Source of the DNA: an uncultured Clostridia bacterium
GTDB taxonomy: Bacteria > Bacillota > Clostridia > Peptostreptococcales > Anaerovoracaceae
Length of the DNA stretch: 15,008 nt
Direction of reading: 5' to 3'
Assembly (NCBI GenBank): GCA_934234035.1
Contig: CAKQHH010000034.1
Coordinates: 1 to 15,008 of the forward strand
Shown piece after piece: positions 14,769 to 15,008 of this stretch (position 1 is the first letter of the stretch; the number at the start of each line of letters is the position of its first letter). The translations under genes were made by a program, and so were the position numbers. Under the pieces are notes generated by a model, which searched no databases, was not told the DNA's origin, and saw nothing but the letters and a program-made list of their open reading frames with translations.

Positions 14769-14813
14769 GTCGCCGCCTTCCCCCATTTACTAACGAAAGG
14801 CGGCGGCTTTTTT
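14769..14813 (+). terminator. bioY terminator
   Basis: An 11-bp GC-rich stem (14769-14779 with 14797-14807, one G-U pair) is followed by TTTTTT (14808-14813). It lies about 75 bases after the bioY stop, and no other gene is visible between. Confidence 0.85.
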
Positions 14814-14823
14814 CTCGCCGCCA

Positions 14824-15008
14824 CGGTTTGCGCTCGGCTCCCCGCAAACCCTTTGTTCTCCGTTTTGATGCGCAAACCCGAAGCCGGAATTTTCCTTTTT
14901 TCCCGCTGCAGCGCCGGCGCGGTTTGCGCTCGGCTCCCCGCAAACCCTTTGTTCTCCGTTTTGATGCGCAAACCCGGAGCCGGGATTTTCTTTTTTTCCC
15001 GCTGCAGC
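14824..15008. repeat. 96-bp tandem direct repeat, running off the window
   Basis: Copy 1 starts at 14824 and copy 2 at 14920. Over the 89 bases visible in both there are three substitutions and no indel. Each unit holds an 8-bp GGTTTGCG/CGCAAACC hairpin (copy 1: 14825-14832 with 14843-14850), a later GCGCAAAC repeat of the stem sequence, and a polypyrimidine run. The 96-base period keeps minus-strand frames open and creates a 32-residue repeat on translation, but no ribosome binding site or family supports a protein. Confidence 0.85.

Noticed and set aside
14683..14971. Small minus-strand repeat proteins over the 96-bp units
   Set aside because: Frames stay open only because the period is a multiple of three. 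There is no ribosome binding site and no sign of coding selection between the units.

Overview
The window looks like chromosome from a low-to-mid GC Gram-positive anaerobe, most likely Clostridia. The evidence is strong AGGAGG-type ribosome binding sites, the lepA-hemW order, a lone BioY biotin transporter, an AzgA-type purine permease and Ltp/TM2 small proteins. No species can be named from the sequence alone. Core genes have GC-rich third positions. The block from about 5281 to 8985 is visibly AT-richer and reads as an accessory island.

Layout. At the extreme left, a perfect consensus promoter with an AT-rich upstream tract faces left and drives something outside the window, probably a stable-RNA operon. 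Then, all on the minus strand, come a DUF308-like membrane protein, a flavodoxin-fold protein with a four-cysteine cluster, and the translation pair rpsB-tsf. rpsB is divergent from a purine permease gene (pbuG/azgA type) on the plus strand, and the two promoters overlap at their -35 elements. After a strong terminator comes the AT-rich block: three tandem minus-strand genes sharing a ~53-residue N-terminal module but ending in different domains (TM2; a membrane segment plus two Ltp repeats; a zinc ribbon plus a DUF4428-like C-terminal region). The third is interrupted by an in-frame TGA at codon 15. Next are a 296-bp element bounded by perfect 27-bp inverted repeats and containing three related hairpins, then a Phd/YefM-RelE/ParE toxin-antitoxin pair. 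The core resumes with lepA-hemW-glpK on the minus strand. hemW starts at a TTG inside the end of lepA. rpsT is divergent from lepA. Finally comes bioY behind a BirA-like operator, followed by a terminator and a 96-bp tandem repeat running off the right edge.

How the genes relate. rpsB, tsf, lepA and rpsT are translation functions. The purine permease, BioY and GlpK point to scavenging of nucleobases, biotin and glycerol. HemW handles haem. The AT-rich block is the part least explained by known housekeeping biology. Its three-gene modular membrane/zinc-ribbon cassette beside a toxin-antitoxin pair and an inverted-repeat element is the best candidate for an undescribed system. A link to phage exclusion is suggested only by the Ltp domain and is inference.
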